The notes under the pieces: model-generated
Seen by the model: the letters and a program-made list of their open reading frames with translations, nothing else
What the model was told of the DNA's origin: nothing
The model's database searches: none
Part shown: positions 62,681 through 64,000 of the stretch, piece by piece
Layout of the letters: each line of letters begins with the position of its first letter
Numbering within the stretch: position 1 is the first letter of the stretch
Program-made: the position numbers and the translations under genes
Assembly (NCBI GenBank): GCA_934045075.1
Contig: OW203722.1
Span: 25,444,726 to 25,508,725, forward strand
Origin: Yponomeuta sedellus
Taxonomy: Eukaryota > Arthropoda > Insecta > Lepidoptera > Yponomeutidae
Direction: 5' to 3'
DNA length: 64,000 nt

Positions 62681-63333
62681 GATATTGTAAACATAACCAA
62701 GTGTATGTACACCATATAAAAAAAATCCTTTAGCATCTAAATTACTGTAATTATTTATATAGATTGCGACTACAATCTTCGCGCTACGTGTGAATACAAA
62801 TATCGTGAGGAAACCCGCTCGTAGATGATGCGCGCCACGATGCTTATAGGCTTAAATAACAACTTTTGTACCTGACGGTACTACAACAGATATGCCGGCC
62901 GGCTGCCGCCCGGCCCATAAATAAAAATAAACTTCCAAATCCAGGCGAAGTTAGAAGGGCACTTTTCCGATACCAATTCGAATTAAACTTACGTGGAATC
63001 TTCGGCATGCTGGCCAAAAGACAGATCAGCCGCACAGCGAAGATTTTTCTAGTCCTCTAGCCGTAAAACTGGGAAATAGTAAACTAGGGGTCACCAGCAC
63101 CAATGTAGCATGATATCCAGCTTGTCAAAGCTTTGAGGTAAACGGTATGGGGATCCGGTTCCAGCATTTTGTTTTTCAACTGAGTTACTTGAAGAATTCA
63201 AATTCGCAGTAAGTCGTTTCAAAGTTGGATTGCGTCGACAATCTGCCGTTTGTCGGTGTGCAGGGTTCCGTTTTGATTTACGTGTATTGTCTACTTGCTT
63301 TGTTCCATGGTTGAGAGGAGCTCTTTATAATAC
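62681..63333. other. No gene recognised
   Basis: AT-rich with a few GC-richer words (GGCCGGCTGCCGCCCGGCCC near 62895). No frame with family motifs. Confidence 0.4.

Positions 63334-64000
<667 letters not shown>

Overview
The window reads as AT-rich intergenic or intronic chromosomal DNA of a moth or butterfly (Lepidoptera). No complete single-copy host gene can be called. The lepidopteran assignment rests on the mix of repeats: RTE-like LINE 3' ends, Helitrons ending in a CTAG hairpin terminus, several tRNA-headed SINE families, and a BEL/Pao and a Ty3/Gypsy element of insect type. It is inference from family knowledge, not from a marker gene.

Layout. 1-17255: degraded LINE 3' ends, 5S- and tRNA-derived SINEs, two head-to-tail Helitrons (7577-7869), MITEs, and a probable terminal exon of a membrane protein on the minus strand (15190-15489). 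17256-23644: a complete young BEL/Pao retrotransposon with 344-bp LTRs, a 5-bp target duplication and one intact 1786-residue polyprotein. 23745-25600: the 3' end of an unidentified multi-copy gene, split by a pogo-like DNA transposon (24083-25537) that itself carries a tRNA-SINE insertion. 25600-49100: mostly SINE, LINE and MITE fragments with two more exon-like segments (43501-43704 and 48671-48977). 49184-55257: a tandem duplication of about 840 bp whose second copy holds a complete Ty3/Gypsy element with identical 126-bp LTRs and an intact 1365-residue polyprotein, but a Gly where the second catalytic Asp of integrase should be. 55258-64000: SINEs, a TIR element carrying a dispersed 13-mer array (58319-59585), a long (CATA)n tract, and a perfect (AAAT)n tract running off the window end.

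How the parts relate. The autonomous elements (BEL, Gypsy, and RTE and other LINEs that survive only as 3' ends) supply the enzymes, and the SINEs parasitise them. One SINE family visibly shares its last ~60 nt with the RTE-like LINE. Two SINE families stand out. One has a head related to 5S rRNA, with the internal promoter boxes recognisable, in at least 13 copies. The other has a tRNA-like promoter inside a fold-back unit, with 12-17 bp target duplications at seven of its copies. Recurrent inverted duplications inside retroposed copies suggest template switching during insertion.

Limits: all homology statements come from reading motifs, with no database search. Small repeat boundaries are accurate to a few bases only where a target duplication is named.
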